This document shows positions 44,173-52,192 of a stretch of 64,000 bases of DNA, piece by piece; within the stretch, counting starts at the first letter, position 1, and each line of letters opens with the position of its first letter. Source of the DNA: Planctomycetota bacterium (GTDB lineage: Bacteria; Planctomycetota; B15-G4; SIAN01); NCBI GenBank assembly GCA_009691715.1, contig SIAN01000006.1:62001-126000 (forward strand), read 5' to 3'. The position numbers were made by a program, and so were the translations under genes. The notes under the pieces are model-generated. The model had not been told where the DNA came from and made no database searches. It worked only from the letters and a program-made list of their open reading frames with translations.

Positions 44173-44757
44173 ATGATCCACGCGATGACCGTCCCCGCAA
44201 AGCCTTCTGCTGCCGCGACCGATGCGGACGAGGTGCGCGCGTTCCTGGCCGGCGACGAATCGGCGTTCGAGCGGCTGGTCGACCGCCACCAGCGCCGGAT
44301 CCTCCACTTATGCCAGCGCCTCGCCGGGGTGAACGACGCCAACGACCTGTTCCAAGACGTCTTCCTGCAGTGCTACCGGGCGCTGCCGCAGCTGCGGGCG
44401 CCCGAGGCGTTCCACGGCTGGTTGCTGCAGATCACGGTGCGCCGCGCGCGGAGGCGGGCGCAGGCGCGGCGGGGGCCGATCGGTGTGCCGGAGCCGGAGC
44501 AATTCACCGCGCCGCCGGAGGGCGACCCGCTCGAGCTCGCCGACGAAGTGGCGCGGCTGCGAAAAGCGCTCGCGCGGCTGCCGCCGCGGCAGCGGGAAGT
44601 GATCGCGTTGCGGCACGACCAGGAGCTCAGCTTCGCGGAGATCGCCGCGGTGCTGGACCTGCGCGAAGATGCGGCGCGCGCGAACCACTACCAGGGGCTG
44701 AAACGACTGCGCAGAGAGCTGCTCGGTGATGACGACCGCGAGGCGACCAGGCCATGA
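44173..44757 (+). CDS. ECF-type RNA polymerase sigma factor
   Basis: 194 aa from ATG 44173 (ATG 44185 is also possible). Region 2 is FLAGDESAFERLVDRHQRRILHLCQRLAGVNDANDLFQDVFLQCYRALPQL (44242-44395). Region 4 is LPPRQREVIALRHDQELSFAEIAAVLDLREDAARANHYQGLKRLRREL (44578-44721). It would direct RNA polymerase to a small regulon. The stop overlaps the next gene (ATGA), whose product looks like its anti-sigma factor. Element C ends six nt upstream of the start. Confidence 0.9.
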   Translation: MIHAMTVPAKPSAAATDADEVRAFLAGDESAFERLVDRHQRRILHLCQRLAGVNDANDLFQDVFLQCYRALPQLRAPEAFHGWLLQITVRRARRRAQARRGPIGVPEPEQFTAPPEGDPLELADEVARLRKALARLPPRQREVIALRHDQELSFAEIAAVLDLREDAARANHYQGLKRLRRELLGDDDREATRP

Positions 44758-45260
44758 ACCGCGACCCACTCGATCACGACGCCGATCCGGATGCTGACGG
44801 CCGCCTCGCCGCGCTCTTCGCCCGCGATCGCGGTCCCGAACCGCAGGAGCTGGCCGCCGCGCGCCTGCTGCTGAAGCGCGCGCTGGCGCGTCGGCAGCCG
44901 CAACCGACCCTGCTGCCGGCACCGCGACGGGCACGCCCGCGCGTCCTCGCTTTCCTCGCGCAAGCAGCCGGCTTCGCCCTGCTGATCGCGCTGCTGGTGC
45001 CAACGCTGCGGCGCATCGCGCCATCGGCGGCAACGTGGAACGCAACGAACACGCCGCGAGCGGACCTCGTCGCGAGCCTCGCCGACGGCATGCGCGCGCT
45101 CGGAACGCGAGTGGGACGCCTGCTGCCGGGACTCCCGCCGCTCGAGCTCGACGCGACGCTGCCGAATGCGGAGACGATCGACCGCGCGCTCGCCCCGATC
45201 CGGAGTCTCGGCGACGAGCTGCCGGCGTGGTGGCCGTCGCTACACTCCGACGCCCGATGA
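44754..45260 (+). CDS. Single-pass membrane protein, probable anti-sigma factor
   Basis: 168 aa overlapping the sigma gene by 4 nt. Residues 1-60 are charged and cytoplasmic-like (DADGRLAALFARDRGPEPQELAAARLLLKRAL), a single helix spans ~66-84 (FLAQAAGFALLIALLVPTL), and the outer part is Leu/Ala-rich. No zinc-binding HXXXCXXC motif is seen. The anti-sigma assignment comes from position, overlap and topology only, not from sequence family. Confidence 0.6.
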   Translation: MNRDPLDHDADPDADGRLAALFARDRGPEPQELAAARLLLKRALARRQPQPTLLPAPRRARPRVLAFLAQAAGFALLIALLVPTLRRIAPSAATWNATNTPRADLVASLADGMRALGTRVGRLLPGLPPLELDATLPNAETIDRALAPIRSLGDELPAWWPSLHSDAR

Positions 45261-45745
45261 ACGAAGAAGCAGAACGTGGCGTCGCTGCGGCCACGCCGGC
45301 GCGCGGGCGACGCGGCCGGTTGCGCCCCTACGTCGATGCCTGGCTGCTGTCGTTCTTCCTCGCCGCTGCGCTCGGTGTGCTCTGGTCGCTCGGCGAGGAG
45401 GCGGCCCGCAACGGCAACCATCCGCTCGGCGCATTCATCGCCGCGCCGCTGCTCGCGCTGCTCTCGGCGCCGGCGCTCTGGCTGGTGCGCCTCTTCCCAG
45501 AAATGTCACGCAGCACTGGACTGCGCTGCGTTCGGCGTCTGTTGGTCGGTGCGATCTGCGGGCTCTTCCCGGCGGCGCTGCTGGCAGGTCTCAGCGTGAA
45601 CACCGCCAATCCGGCGAGCTACGCGGGTGCCAGCGCGCTCTGGATCGCGGGACTCTTGTTCGGCCTGATCGCGGGCCTCGTCGATGCGCTCCATCTGGAT
45701 TGCGCCGCGGCGGCGGTCGAGCATCGCGCTGACGAGCTCGCGTGA
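45257..45745 (+). CDS. Multi-pass membrane protein of the sigma cassette, unknown function
   Basis: 162 aa starting inside the previous stop (ATGA). Four hydrophobic segments: AWLLSFFLAAALGVLWSLG, LGAFIAAPLLALLSAPALWLV, RLLVGAICGLFPAALLAGL and SALWIAGLLFGLIAGLVDAL. No family recognised. Triple overlap with the sigma and anti-sigma-like genes suggests one signalling unit, with this protein as a membrane partner or target. Confidence 0.65.
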   Translation: MNEEAERGVAAATPARGRRGRLRPYVDAWLLSFFLAAALGVLWSLGEEAARNGNHPLGAFIAAPLLALLSAPALWLVRLFPEMSRSTGLRCVRRLLVGAICGLFPAALLAGLSVNTANPASYAGASALWIAGLLFGLIAGLVDALHLDCAAAAVEHRADELA

Positions 45746-45764
45746 GCGGTGCGCGCGACCGCCG

Positions 45765-46964
45765 ATGAGGAACGTCCTCTTCGTCCTCGAACCGCTCGGC
45801 ACCGGTAAGGCGTGGCGCAGCCTCGCGATCGCCGAGCAGTTGGCAGAGCTCTTCCCAGCCATCGCGCCACATTTCCTCGCCGGTCCGGCAGCGGCGCGAT
45901 TGCTGCGCGCGGCCGGCCGGTTCCCGGTCGACGACGGCCTGACACCGATCGTTCCTGACGCGGCGACGATGGCGGCGGCGGCATCGACACCGGCGGCTCC
46001 AGCGTTGGCGGCGGATGCGACGGCGCGCCGTCTCGCCCCGCGCCACGCCCTCGCCGCCGTGCGCGCGGCCAAGGCGCTCTCCGCCGAGCTGGTGGTCGTC
46101 GACGGACTCTTCGCCGCGGCGCCGATGCTGGCGCGTGCGCGCTTCCAAGTCGCGTTGCTGGTCGACCATCTGCAGGACGCGCCCGCGACCGACGGCATCT
46201 TCCGGCGCGCTGCCGCACGGATGGCGCGCCGCGCCGTCGTCGCCAGTTCGCGCCTGCGCTTCTTCCTCGGCGAGCCGAGCTACCTCGCGTCGCCGGAGCT
46301 GCGCGTCTGGTCGCGCCGCTACTTCCGCTATTCGGGCCCGATCAGCGGGCTCGCGCGGCTGAACGTGCGCCAATGCGCGACGCTGCGCGATGAGCTCGGC
46401 CTCGGCCGCAGGAAGCTGGTCGTGGTCGCGGCCGGCAGCGCCTACGACGCGGTCCGGTTCGAGGCGGCGCTGCAGGCGGCTGACGCCGTCGCGCACGAGC
46501 GCGGCGACCTGATCGTGAAGCACTGCGCGAGCCCGGAGCTCGACGTCGCCGACGATCGCGCGATCCCGGCCGCCGAACTGTGCCAGTGGCTGGCGATCGC
46601 GGACGCCGCGGTGATCGGCGGCGGTCTGTCGTTGCTGACGGAGTGCGCGGGTCTGCGCGTGCCGACGCTCGCGCTGCCGCTGCCGGGTCATCCGCGCCAG
46701 GCGCAGGACGTCGACTACTTCGCCGAGCGTTTCGGCGTGCGCCGACTTTCCCCACCGATGGGAGCGGGCACGCGCGCGCGCACGCGCGACGAAGAGGTCG
46801 CGGCGATCGGCGACGCCCTGCGCACGCTGCTGGCGAAGCCCGACGCCCATCGCCCGCACAACGCACCCGACGCCGATGACCAGCGCCGCAACGCCGCCTT
46901 CATCGCCGACCTGCTCGCCGAGCAGCTCGGTCGGCGAAGGCCGGCGGCACCCGGCGAGACGTGA
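45765..46964 (+). CDS. Glycosyltransferase of the MGT/GT28-like GT-B group
   Basis: 399 aa from ATG 45765 (MRNVLFVLEPLGTGKAWRSLAIAEQL). The N-terminal nucleotide fold and C-terminal region AAELCQWLAIADAAVIGGGLSLLTECAGLRVPTLALPLPGHPRQAQDV (46573-46713) match the donor-binding half of MurG/UGT-like GT-B enzymes (the GGGLSLLTE loop and a PLPGHPRQ segment). The acceptor is unknown; cytoplasmic or membrane-peripheral. It follows the sigma cassette after 19 nt and may be part of the same transcript. Confidence 0.75.
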   Translation: MRNVLFVLEPLGTGKAWRSLAIAEQLAELFPAIAPHFLAGPAAARLLRAAGRFPVDDGLTPIVPDAATMAAAASTPAAPALAADATARRLAPRHALAAVRAAKALSAELVVVDGLFAAAPMLARARFQVALLVDHLQDAPATDGIFRRAAARMARRAVVASSRLRFFLGEPSYLASPELRVWSRRYFRYSGPISGLARLNVRQCATLRDELGLGRRKLVVVAAGSAYDAVRFEAALQAADAVAHERGDLIVKHCASPELDVADDRAIPAAELCQWLAIADAAVIGGGLSLLTECAGLRVPTLALPLPGHPRQAQDVDYFAERFGVRRLSPPMGAGTRARTRDEEVAAIGDALRTLLAKPDAHRPHNAPDADDQRRNAAFIADLLAEQLGRRRPAAPGET

Positions 46965-47290
46965 GCGAGGCGCGCCGACCCTGCCGCAGAAAAAAGCAGC
47001 GGCGCGACGGGTTCGGCGTCGCGCCGCATCAGCGTGGGAGGAGACCGGGTTCGCGTCGGCCGCCTCCAGTGTTCACCATCCCGCCGAAACGGGACGGTCT
47101 CAGGGTTCTGCAGACCTTGCTTCGACGGGGCGGGGAAACGGCTTGAGGCCACCTTCCCCTACCGAGCCATCTCCCCCGAGACTGGGCACGATGCAGCAAC
47201 AGATTCCCGTACATGGGGACTCGCGCGTGCGACCAACGATCGTCGCTGCGGACCGTAGCCGCCGCTTCGTTCGATGAGGAGGACGACTTG
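46965..47290. other. 326-bp intergenic region with two hairpin regions
   Basis: No gene seen. It holds the A-tract hairpin described separately (46990-47027). A second folded region (47040-47102) has GAGACCG pairing with CGGTCTC around CATCCCGCCGAAACGGGACG. The right end carries the ribosome-binding site GAGGAGGA of the M61 gene. No clear promoter. Confidence 0.5.
46990..47027 (-). terminator. Terminator-like 11-bp hairpin with A-tract on its left
   Basis: GCGGCGCGACG (46999-47009) pairs perfectly with CGTCGCGCCGC (47017-47027) around a 7-nt loop. An A-run at 46990-46995 becomes a U-run right after the stem on the minus strand, so intrinsic termination would act on leftward transcripts. The flanking genes run rightward, so it would stop antisense transcription toward the glycosyltransferase gene. 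Confidence 0.55.
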
Positions 47291-48838
47291 ATGATCGGTC
47301 CGCTCGCGGTCTGGTTCGCCGCCGCCGCGTTCCAGGGTGCAGCGCCGAACGCGAGCGATCTCGGCGCCCGCTACGTCATCGCCTACGACCCGGCTGCAAC
47401 GCCGGCTCTCTGGCTCGAGCTGCACGTGCTCGGCGACGACGACGGCGAGTCGTCGTTCTCGGTGCCGCCGGGTTGGGGCGGCGTGACGCACCTCGCCGAC
47501 CACCTGCACGACCTGGTGTTTCGCGACGCGGACGACGCGACGCGGGCGCCGCTGGCGGTCACCCGCGCGGGCGAGGTCGGCTGGAACGTCGCGCACGCGG
47601 CGCGCGCTCGGCTGGTCGCAAGCTGGTGGCTCGGCGAACCGCAGCCGCCGGCGAGCGGTACCGGCAACGACTATCGGCCGCGCGTGACGCCCGACCACTT
47701 CCGCTTTCTCGGCAGCGCTGGACTGCTGCGACCCGACGTGCTGGCGGGCGAGGCGCGCCACCGCTTCACGCTCGAATTCGTCGGTTGCGAGGGCGAAGCG
47801 CGTGCGGCGGCCTGTTCGTTCGGAGCCGGGCCGCGCCTTGAAGTGACCGAAACGCTCGATGCCTTCTGCCACGCGATCTTCATGGGCGGTGCGATCCGCG
47901 TGCATCGGCGCGATCTCGACGGCCACGAACTGCTGCTGGCGCTGGCCGGCAAGTTCCCGTTCGACGACGCCGAATTCGTCGCGCTGGCCGAGCGGATCGT
48001 GCGTCTCGAGCGCGACTTCTTCGCCGATCGCGGCGGCGATCGCTTCGTCATCACCCTGGTGCCGGAACCGGGCTCGACGGAGCGCGTGTCTCTGGGGGGC
48101 ACCGGCCTCACCCGCAGCTTCGCGCTCTTCATGAGCCAAAGCGTCGGGCTGAAGCCCGGCAGCGACGACGCGCTGCGTATCTCAGGGCTGCTGGCGCACG
48201 AGTACTTCCACCACTGGAACGGCGAGATCGTGCGTGTGCACGAGGCAACAGAGGGTCTCGGCTACTGGTTTTCCGAAGGCTTCACCGACTTCTTCACGCG
48301 GCGGCTCATGGTGCGCAGCGGAATCTGGTCGGTGAAGCAATGGCTCGGCGAGTGGAACAACTGCCTGGGCAACTTCACGCGCAACCCCGCGCGCACCGCG
48401 CCGGCCGAGCGGATCGCCCGCGAGTTCTGGAGCGACCGCAATGTGAGCGACCTCCCCTACCAGCGCGGCGCCATCGTCGCGGCGCTGCTCGATCAGGAAA
48501 TTGGCGCGTGCAACGACGGCAAGCAGTCGCTCGACGACTTCATGCGCGACCTCGTTGTGCGCGCGCGCGCAGGCGAGTCGCCCGACACCGCCGCGCTGTT
48601 GGAGCTGGTGGCCGACTGGACCTCCGCCGAGTTCGCCGAGCAGTTGCGCGCGATTGTCGTCGATGGTGCGCTGCCGCCGCTTCACGATGCCGAGCTCCTG
48701 TTCGGGCCGCTCTTCCGGTGGGTGCAGCGGCCTGACCGCAGCGGCGCAGCCGCGGTGGCTGGCGCTGGGGGTGCAACGGTGCCGACGCTGGAATTGCTGC
48801 CGGGAACGAGCGAGGCGGAGGCACGCGCGGAGTTGTAG
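47291..48838 (+). CDS. Exported M61-like metallopeptidase
   Basis: 515 aa from ATG 47291, chosen for its GAGGAGGA site and signal peptide (MIGPLAVWFAAAAFQGAAP); an ATG at 47213 is in frame but lacks both. The zinc site is HEYFHHWNGE (H303, E304, H307), followed by GYWFSEGFTDFFTRRL with the third ligand Glu, as in M61 glycyl-aminopeptidase-like gluzincins. The N-terminal ~280 residues form the beta-rich region typical of M61. The C-terminal PDZ of many M61 proteins is missing. Substrate unknown. TAG stop. Confidence 0.82.
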   Translation: MIGPLAVWFAAAAFQGAAPNASDLGARYVIAYDPAATPALWLELHVLGDDDGESSFSVPPGWGGVTHLADHLHDLVFRDADDATRAPLAVTRAGEVGWNVAHAARARLVASWWLGEPQPPASGTGNDYRPRVTPDHFRFLGSAGLLRPDVLAGEARHRFTLEFVGCEGEARAAACSFGAGPRLEVTETLDAFCHAIFMGGAIRVHRRDLDGHELLLALAGKFPFDDAEFVALAERIVRLERDFFADRGGDRFVITLVPEPGSTERVSLGGTGLTRSFALFMSQSVGLKPGSDDALRISGLLAHEYFHHWNGEIVRVHEATEGLGYWFSEGFTDFFTRRLMVRSGIWSVKQWLGEWNNCLGNFTRNPARTAPAERIAREFWSDRNVSDLPYQRGAIVAALLDQEIGACNDGKQSLDDFMRDLVVRARAGESPDTAALLELVADWTSAEFAEQLRAIVVDGALPPLHDAELLFGPLFRWVQRPDRSGAAAVAGAGGATVPTLELLPGTSEAEARAEL

Positions 48839-48969
48839 ATCCGGCGCTGGATTCGGCGGCCGTCGAGGCCTCTCCTTGCCCACTGCTCCCGAGCGGGCCA
48901 TCCTGTGCGCCCTTCGCGGCGCGCGGCGCTGCCTTCACCCGACCTACACCTCTCGTCACGGAGCGACCG

Positions 48970-51180
48970 ATGTCGCTGGTGCGCACCCTCGCCTGCCTTG
49001 GAACTGCGTCGCTCTACGTGGCTGCTTCCATGACTGTCATCGCCGGACTCACCGCCTGCAGCTCGGCCGAGACCGTCGCCGATGGAGTCCGCGCCGAGGC
49101 CCCCTCGATCGCGATGAAGCTCATCTATCCGAAGACCGAGCGCGGCGACCAGGTCGACGACTACCACGGCGTCCGCGTCGAGGACCCGTATCGCTGGCTC
49201 GAGAACGTCGACTCGTCCGAGACGCTGGCGTGGATCGGCGACCAGAACCGCCTCACCGAAAGCTGGCTCGCGACCATCCCGGCGCGCGCGCGGCTGTCGA
49301 AGCGCTTGACCGAGCTCTTCTCCTACGAGCGGCGCGGCGTCATCGGCAAAGTCGGCGGCACGCTGTTCTATTCGCGCAATCCGGGCCTCGCGGCGCAGGC
49401 GGTGATCTGGAAGCAGGGCGCCGAGGAGACCGAGCCGGCGGTCGTGCTCGATCCCAACACGCTCAGCAGCGACGGCACGGTGTCGATCTCCGGCTTCGAG
49501 CCGAGCGACGACGGCCGCTGGCTGGCGTACTCGACGTCGGACGGCGGCTCCGACTGGCGGACGTGGCACGTGCGCGACCTGACGACGATGCAGGACACCG
49601 CCGACGTGCTGCTCTGGAGCAAGTTCGCTGGCGCGGCGTGGGCGCACGACAGCTCGGGCTTCTTCTATTGCCGCTATCCGGTGCCGGAGGCCGGCAACGA
49701 GCGCGAGCAGGCCAACTACTTCCACAAGGTGTACTTCCACCGGCTCGGCGAGACGCAGGAACAGGACACGCTCGTCTACGAGCGGCCCGACCAGAAGGAG
49801 TGGGGCTTCAGCCCGATCGTGACCGACGACGGGCGATTCCTGGTGATGAACGTGAGCCAGGGCACCGATCGGCGCAACCGGGTCTACGTCAAGGACCTCG
49901 CGGCGCCCGACGCGGCAGCCGAATCGAGCGTCGTGAAGCTGCTCGATGACTTCGACGCCAGCTACGACTACGTCGGTGCCGCCGGCACGACCTTCTATTT
50001 CAAGACCGACCTCGACGCGCCGCGCAGCCGCGTCATCGCCATCGACTTCGATCACCCTGCGCGCGATCAATGGCGCGAGGTCGTCCCGACCGCTGCCGAT
50101 TCGCTCGGTTCGGTCTCGCTGGTGAATGGGACGCTCTTCCTCAACTACCTGCACGACGGCAGCACGCGCATCCGCATGCACCGCCTCGCCGATGCCACTA
50201 CCAGCGACTTCGCGTTGCCGGGCATCGGCACCGCGGGCGGCTTCAGCGGCAAATCGACCGACACCGAGACGTTCTGGACCTTCGCGTCGTTCACCTCGCC
50301 GACGACCGTCTATCGCCTCGACACGACCAGCGGCGAGTCGACCGTCTGGTTCGCGCCGCAGCTCGCCGCCGACCTGTCGCCGTACGAAACGCGCTTCGTG
50401 CAGGCCACCAGCAAGGACGGCACCAAGGTCCCGATGCACGTGACCTGCCGCAAGGACTTGGTCCTCGACGGCACGCACCCCTGCCTGCTCTACGGCTACG
50501 GCGGCTTCAACATCTCGCTGACGCCCTCATTCAGCACGCAGCGCGTCGCCTGGCTCGAGTTGGGCGGGATCTTCGTGCAGTCGATGCTGCGCGGCGGCGC
50601 GGAGTACGGCGAGGAGTGGCACGCAGCCGGGATGTTCGGCAAGAAGCAGAACGTCTTCGACGACTTCATCGCCTGCGCCGAGCACCTGATCGCCGGCAAG
50701 TACACCAGCTCGCGCAAGCTCGCGATCTTCGGCGGCAGCAACGGCGGCCTGCTGGTCGGCGCCTGCATGACGCAGCGGCCCGAGCTCTTCGCTGCGGCGA
50801 TCCCGGCGGTCGGCGTGCTCGACATGTTGCGCTACCAGCTGTTCACCATCGGCCGGGCGTGGACCAGCGAGTACGGCTGTGCCGAGAACCCGGAGCAGTT
50901 CCCATTCCTGCGCGCCTACTCCCCGCTGCACAACCTGAAGGTCGGCGCGCACTATCCAGCGACGCTCGTGCTGACCGGCGACCACGACGACCGCGTCGTC
51001 CCGGGCCACTCGTTCAAGTTCGCGGCAGCGCTGCAGACGGCGCAGTCCGGCGCGGCTCCGACCCTGATCCGGGTCGAGACACGCGCCGGCCACGGAGCCG
51101 GCAAGTCGACCCAGATGCAGATCGACGAGCAGGCCGACCTCTACGCGTTCCTGGTGAAGGCGCTGCAGATCAGGGCGTGA
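48970..51180 (+). CDS. Lipoprotein prolyl oligopeptidase (S9A family)
   Basis: 736 aa, start with GGAG eight nt upstream. The N-terminus ends in a lipobox (IAGLTAC), so it is predicted membrane-anchored and exported. Residues ~50-420 are the POP seven-bladed propeller ([18 protein letters not shown] at the start). The catalytic domain has [14 protein letters not shown], nucleophile S590 in [12 protein letters not shown], the acid in [10 protein letters not shown] (near 673-674) and H708 in [10 protein letters not shown]. It cleaves short proline-containing peptides. It is followed by a 10-bp hairpin. Confidence 0.93.
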   Translation: MSLVRTLACLGTASLYVAASMTVIAGLTACSSAETVADGVRAEAPSIAMKLIYPKTERGDQVDDYHGVRVEDPYRWLENVDSSETLAWIGDQNRLTESWLATIPARARLSKRLTELFSYERRGVIGKVGGTLFYSRNPGLAAQAVIWKQGAEETEPAVVLDPNTLSSDGTVSISGFEPSDDGRWLAYSTSDGGSDWRTWHVRDLTTMQDTADVLLWSKFAGAAWAHDSSGFFYCRYPVPEAGNEREQANYFHKVYFHRLGETQEQDTLVYERPDQKEWGFSPIVTDDGRFLVMNVSQGTDRRNRVYVKDLAAPDAAAESSVVKLLDDFDASYDYVGAAGTTFYFKTDLDAPRSRVIAIDFDHPARDQWREVVPTAADSLGSVSLVNGTLFLNYLHDGSTRIRMHRLADATTSDFALPGIGTAGGFSGKSTDTETFWTFASFTSPTTVYRLDTTSGESTVWFAPQLAADLSPYETRFVQATSKDGTKVPMHVTCRKDLVLDGTHPCLLYGYGGFNISLTPSFSTQRVAWLELGGIFVQSMLRGGAEYGEEWHAAGMFGKKQNVFDDFIACAEHLIAGKYTSSRKLAIFGGSNGGLLVGACMTQRPELFAAAIPAVGVLDMLRYQLFTIGRAWTSEYGCAENPEQFPFLRAYSPLHNLKVGAHYPATLVLTGDHDDRVVPGHSFKFAAALQTAQSGAAPTLIRVETRAGHGAGKSTQMQIDEQADLYAFLVKALQIRA

Positions 51181-51189
51181 GCTCTGACG

Positions 51190-51220
51190 CCGCCGTTCCG
51201 TTTCTGGACTGGAACGGCGG
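51190..51220 (+). terminator. Hairpin after the prolyl oligopeptidase gene
   Basis: CCGCCGTTCC (51190-51199) pairs perfectly with GGAACGGCGG (51211-51220) around an 11-nt loop, beginning 10 nt after the stop codon. No T-tract follows, so it may be a stability hairpin or a weak terminator. Confidence 0.55.
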
Positions 51221-51282
51221 ACAACGGGTCGCGCCCGCGAGACTCGAAAGCGCTGCTGTTCCAACCGTCCGCAGTACTGACA

Positions 51283-51350
51283 GCTCCACCGGGGCCGCGC
51301 GCCGACGACAACGATTTCCGCCCGTCGGCGGCGCGCCGCGAACCCGGAGC
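51283..51350 (+). other. Stem-loop in the leader of the small lipoprotein gene
   Basis: GCGCGCCGACG (51297-51307) can pair with CGTCGGCGGCGCGC (51323-51336) with a small bulge, inside an outer GCTCC.../...GGAGC pairing (51283 and 51346 onward). It ends a few bases before the ATG at 51357 and covers the GGAG ribosome-binding site. It contains one CCGACGA but not the paired TGAGGA of the A-D element family. Confidence 0.4.
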
Positions 51351-51356
51351 CTGTCG

Positions 51357-51779
51357 ATGCCTCGACGCCTCACGGCCTTTGCCCTGCTCGCCGGCGCCTT
51401 CCTGCCCGTCGGCTGCCGCGTCACTGCCGGCGTCGACGAAAACCCCGACCGAATTGAGGTCGACGGTCCTGGTGTGATCTACGCCACCGCCGACGCCTGG
51501 CCTCGATGGAATGGCAACGTCTTCGAGCTTGGTCTCTTCAACGAAGCCGAGCGCGACGGCGAGTTCCTCTCGCTCGACGTCTGGCCGATCGCCGGAGTCG
51601 GATTCGGGTTCCTCGGAGTGCGCGCTCGGTTGTTGATGCTCGAAGTTGGCGCAGCGACGTTTTGCCACGATCCGCTGCCGCTGCCGAGCCGCTACGGCTG
51701 GAGCGACGAACCGGCCGCCGAGGAGTCACACGAGCATCGGCGCGGCGAGTCGTCGTCCAAGCGCGTTCGAGCGGACTGA
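51357..51779 (+). CDS. Small lipoprotein, unknown function
   Basis: 140 aa from ATG 51357, with GGAG eight nt upstream. MPRRLTAFALLAGAFLPVGC is a lipoprotein signal ending in a Cys. The mature part has DAWPRWNGNVFELGLFNE, EFLSLDVWPIAGVGFGFLGVR, and a polar, Glu/His/Arg-rich tail. The WPIAGVGFGFLGVRARLLML stretch is mildly hydrophobic and could sit at a membrane. No family recognised. It is separated from the upstream POP by a terminator-like hairpin. Confidence 0.65.
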   Translation: MPRRLTAFALLAGAFLPVGCRVTAGVDENPDRIEVDGPGVIYATADAWPRWNGNVFELGLFNEAERDGEFLSLDVWPIAGVGFGFLGVRARLLMLEVGAATFCHDPLPLPSRYGWSDEPAAEESHEHRRGESSSKRVRAD

Positions 51780-52192
51780 CGACCGACTTCGCGATCATCG
51801 TCCTCCCACCGCGCTGAGACAGATCGTCCCGCGAACGCTCGCCAGGTTCGGGCGGGTTGCCCGATCGCCCCTGCGAACGACGACTCACGTCCCGGGACGC
51901 GTTCCGCGCCGGCGGGTTGCCATCGGCTGCAAGTGACGTATCAACAATCACTTGCGTCGCAATCACCCAGATTCTTCGCCGCCGTCAGCGGTCGGGCGAT
52001 TTCGGCCCGCGGCGTGCCAGAGTCCGCAGCGAAACTGCAGCAGCATCGACTCGAACGGCCACCGAAGCCCGCTAGGTGTCAGGGCGCAACAAGCGGTCAG
52101 CCGATCGAGTGGAACGAAGGCAGCCGACTGCAGACCATCGACTGCAGGTCTGTCGAGTCGCCTTGCCGCCACGGACTTCGAGCTACCACTGC
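51780..52192. other. 413-bp intergenic region upstream of the multihaem cytochrome-TPR gene
   Basis: No convincing gene. Two hairpins: GCAAGTGA/TCACTTGC (51929-51936 with 51948-51955, perfect 8 bp) and CAGACC/GGTCTG (52131-52136 with 52147-52152). The second lies 40 nt before the start of the cytochrome gene. No clear promoter; the first hairpin may end the lipoprotein transcript or be an operator-like dyad. Confidence 0.45.

Noticed and set aside
51283..51350. A sixth member of the A-E element family in the lipoprotein leader
   Set aside because: It has a strong hairpin and one CCGACGA, but the order CCGACGA-hairpin-TGAGGA and matching terminal arms are missing.
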